A DNA stretch of 5,468 nt from Desulfobulbaceae bacterium UBA2213 (GTDB lineage Bacteria > Desulfobacterota > Desulfobulbia > Desulfobulbales > Desulfocapsaceae): positions 1 to 5,468 of the forward strand of contig DCUN01000047.1 in assembly GCA_002327225.1 (NCBI GenBank). The letters run 5' to 3'. The notes under the pieces were generated by a model. The model made no database searches. It was not told where the DNA came from and was given only the letters and a program-made list of their open reading frames with translations. A program made the translations under genes and the position numbers. Shown here in pieces: positions 5,062-5,468 of this stretch. Each line of letters opens with the position of its first letter. Positions within the stretch are counted from its first letter, which is position 1.

Positions 5062-5468
5062 TCAGCCAAACCAGAGATTGCAGACCAGAACGGCGGCGAT
5101 GATCCCGGCCGCATCGGCGCAGAGAGCGGCGGGCAGGGCATGCCGGGTGCGGCGGATACCCACGGCCCCGAAATAGACGGCCAGCACATAGAAGGTGGTC
5201 TCAGTCGAACCCTGGATGACGGAGACCAGATCGGCCAGAAAGGTGTCCGGCCCCTGATTGACAATCTCGCTCATGAGGCCGAAGGCGCCGCTGCCGGAAA
5301 GCGGCCGCATCAGGGCCATGGCCAGGGCCTCGGCCGGCATCCCCACGGCGCTTGTGAGCGGTGAGAGAATGGAGATCAGGATCTCCATGGCGCCGCTGGC
5401 CCGGAACATGCCGATGGCCACAAAGATGGCCACCATGAAGGGAATGATGCGCATCGCCGTGGTAAAAC
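5062..5468 (-). CDS. spmB: SpmB-like nucleoside-recognition (Gate) domain membrane protein, C-terminal part
   Basis: The minus-strand frame enters at the right edge and ends at TGA (5064-5062). About 134 residues of the C-terminus are visible. Hydrophobic segments ('IIPFMVAIFVAIGMF' and 'ALCADAAGIIAAVLVCNLWFG') flank the diagnostic stretch 'VIQGSTETTFYVLAVYFGAVG' with 'RTRHALP', which is typical of spore maturation protein B and its non-sporulating relatives. An internal ATG at 5454 is not the start, because the frame continues upstream. In Gram-negative anaerobes this family is often fused to, or paired with, SpmA; whether that holds here is outside the window. It is an inner-membrane protein with no settled substrate. 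It converges on mobB with 15 bp between the stops and no visible intrinsic terminator. Confidence 0.85.
   Translation of the reverse strand, partial: FTTAMRIIPFMVAIFVAIGMFRASGAMEILISILSPLTSAVGMPAEALAMALMRPLSGSGAFGLMSEIVNQGPDTFLADLVSVIQGSTETTFYVLAVYFGAVGIRRTRHALPAALCADAAGIIAAVLVCNLWFG

Overview
The window looks like chromosome from a sulfate- or sulfur-metabolising member of the Desulfobacterota (former Deltaproteobacteria). This placement is an inference. It rests on the 80-bp palindromic 'AAATCCCCC ... CCTTTTTCAAAGG' type repeat, a SpmB-family membrane protein, a MobB of the 'STKDQGI' type, and promoter-like elements of sigma-54 form. No rRNA or tRNA is present to fix the taxon. By eye the left 2.2 kb is clearly more AT-rich than the right 3.2 kb.

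Layout. Positions 1-997 (minus) carry the first 332 residues of a GAF-PAS sensory protein, cut off by the left edge of the window. Its leader (about 998-1126) holds two strong tandem hairpins, and a sigma-54-like -24/-12 element lies just upstream at 1138-1151. Positions 1254-1553 and 1674-1871 (minus) are two small membrane proteins of unknown function. They are oriented the same way as the sensor, each has an AAGGAGA ribosome binding site, and the first one transcribed has its own sigma-54-like element at 1944-1957. The 1872-2245 region between divergent genes has no convincing gene. Positions 2246-4258 (plus) encode a radical SAM protein with an N-terminal B12-binding-like domain and an unusual CX4CX2C cluster motif. 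A compact inverted repeat (4309-4388) follows, then mobB (4531-5046, plus), a GTPase-like partner of molybdenum cofactor maturation. The right edge holds the 3' part of a SpmB-like nucleoside-recognition membrane protein (5062-5468, minus), which converges on mobB with only 15 bp between the stops.

How they fit together. The three left-hand minus-strand genes may be one regulatory neighbourhood: two small membrane proteins, then a soluble sensor, with similar candidate promoters. The radical SAM protein and mobB share a direction, but 272 bp containing the repeat separates them, so cotranscription is uncertain. The least described parts are the structured leader of the sensor gene, the small membrane-protein pair and the orphan radical SAM enzyme.
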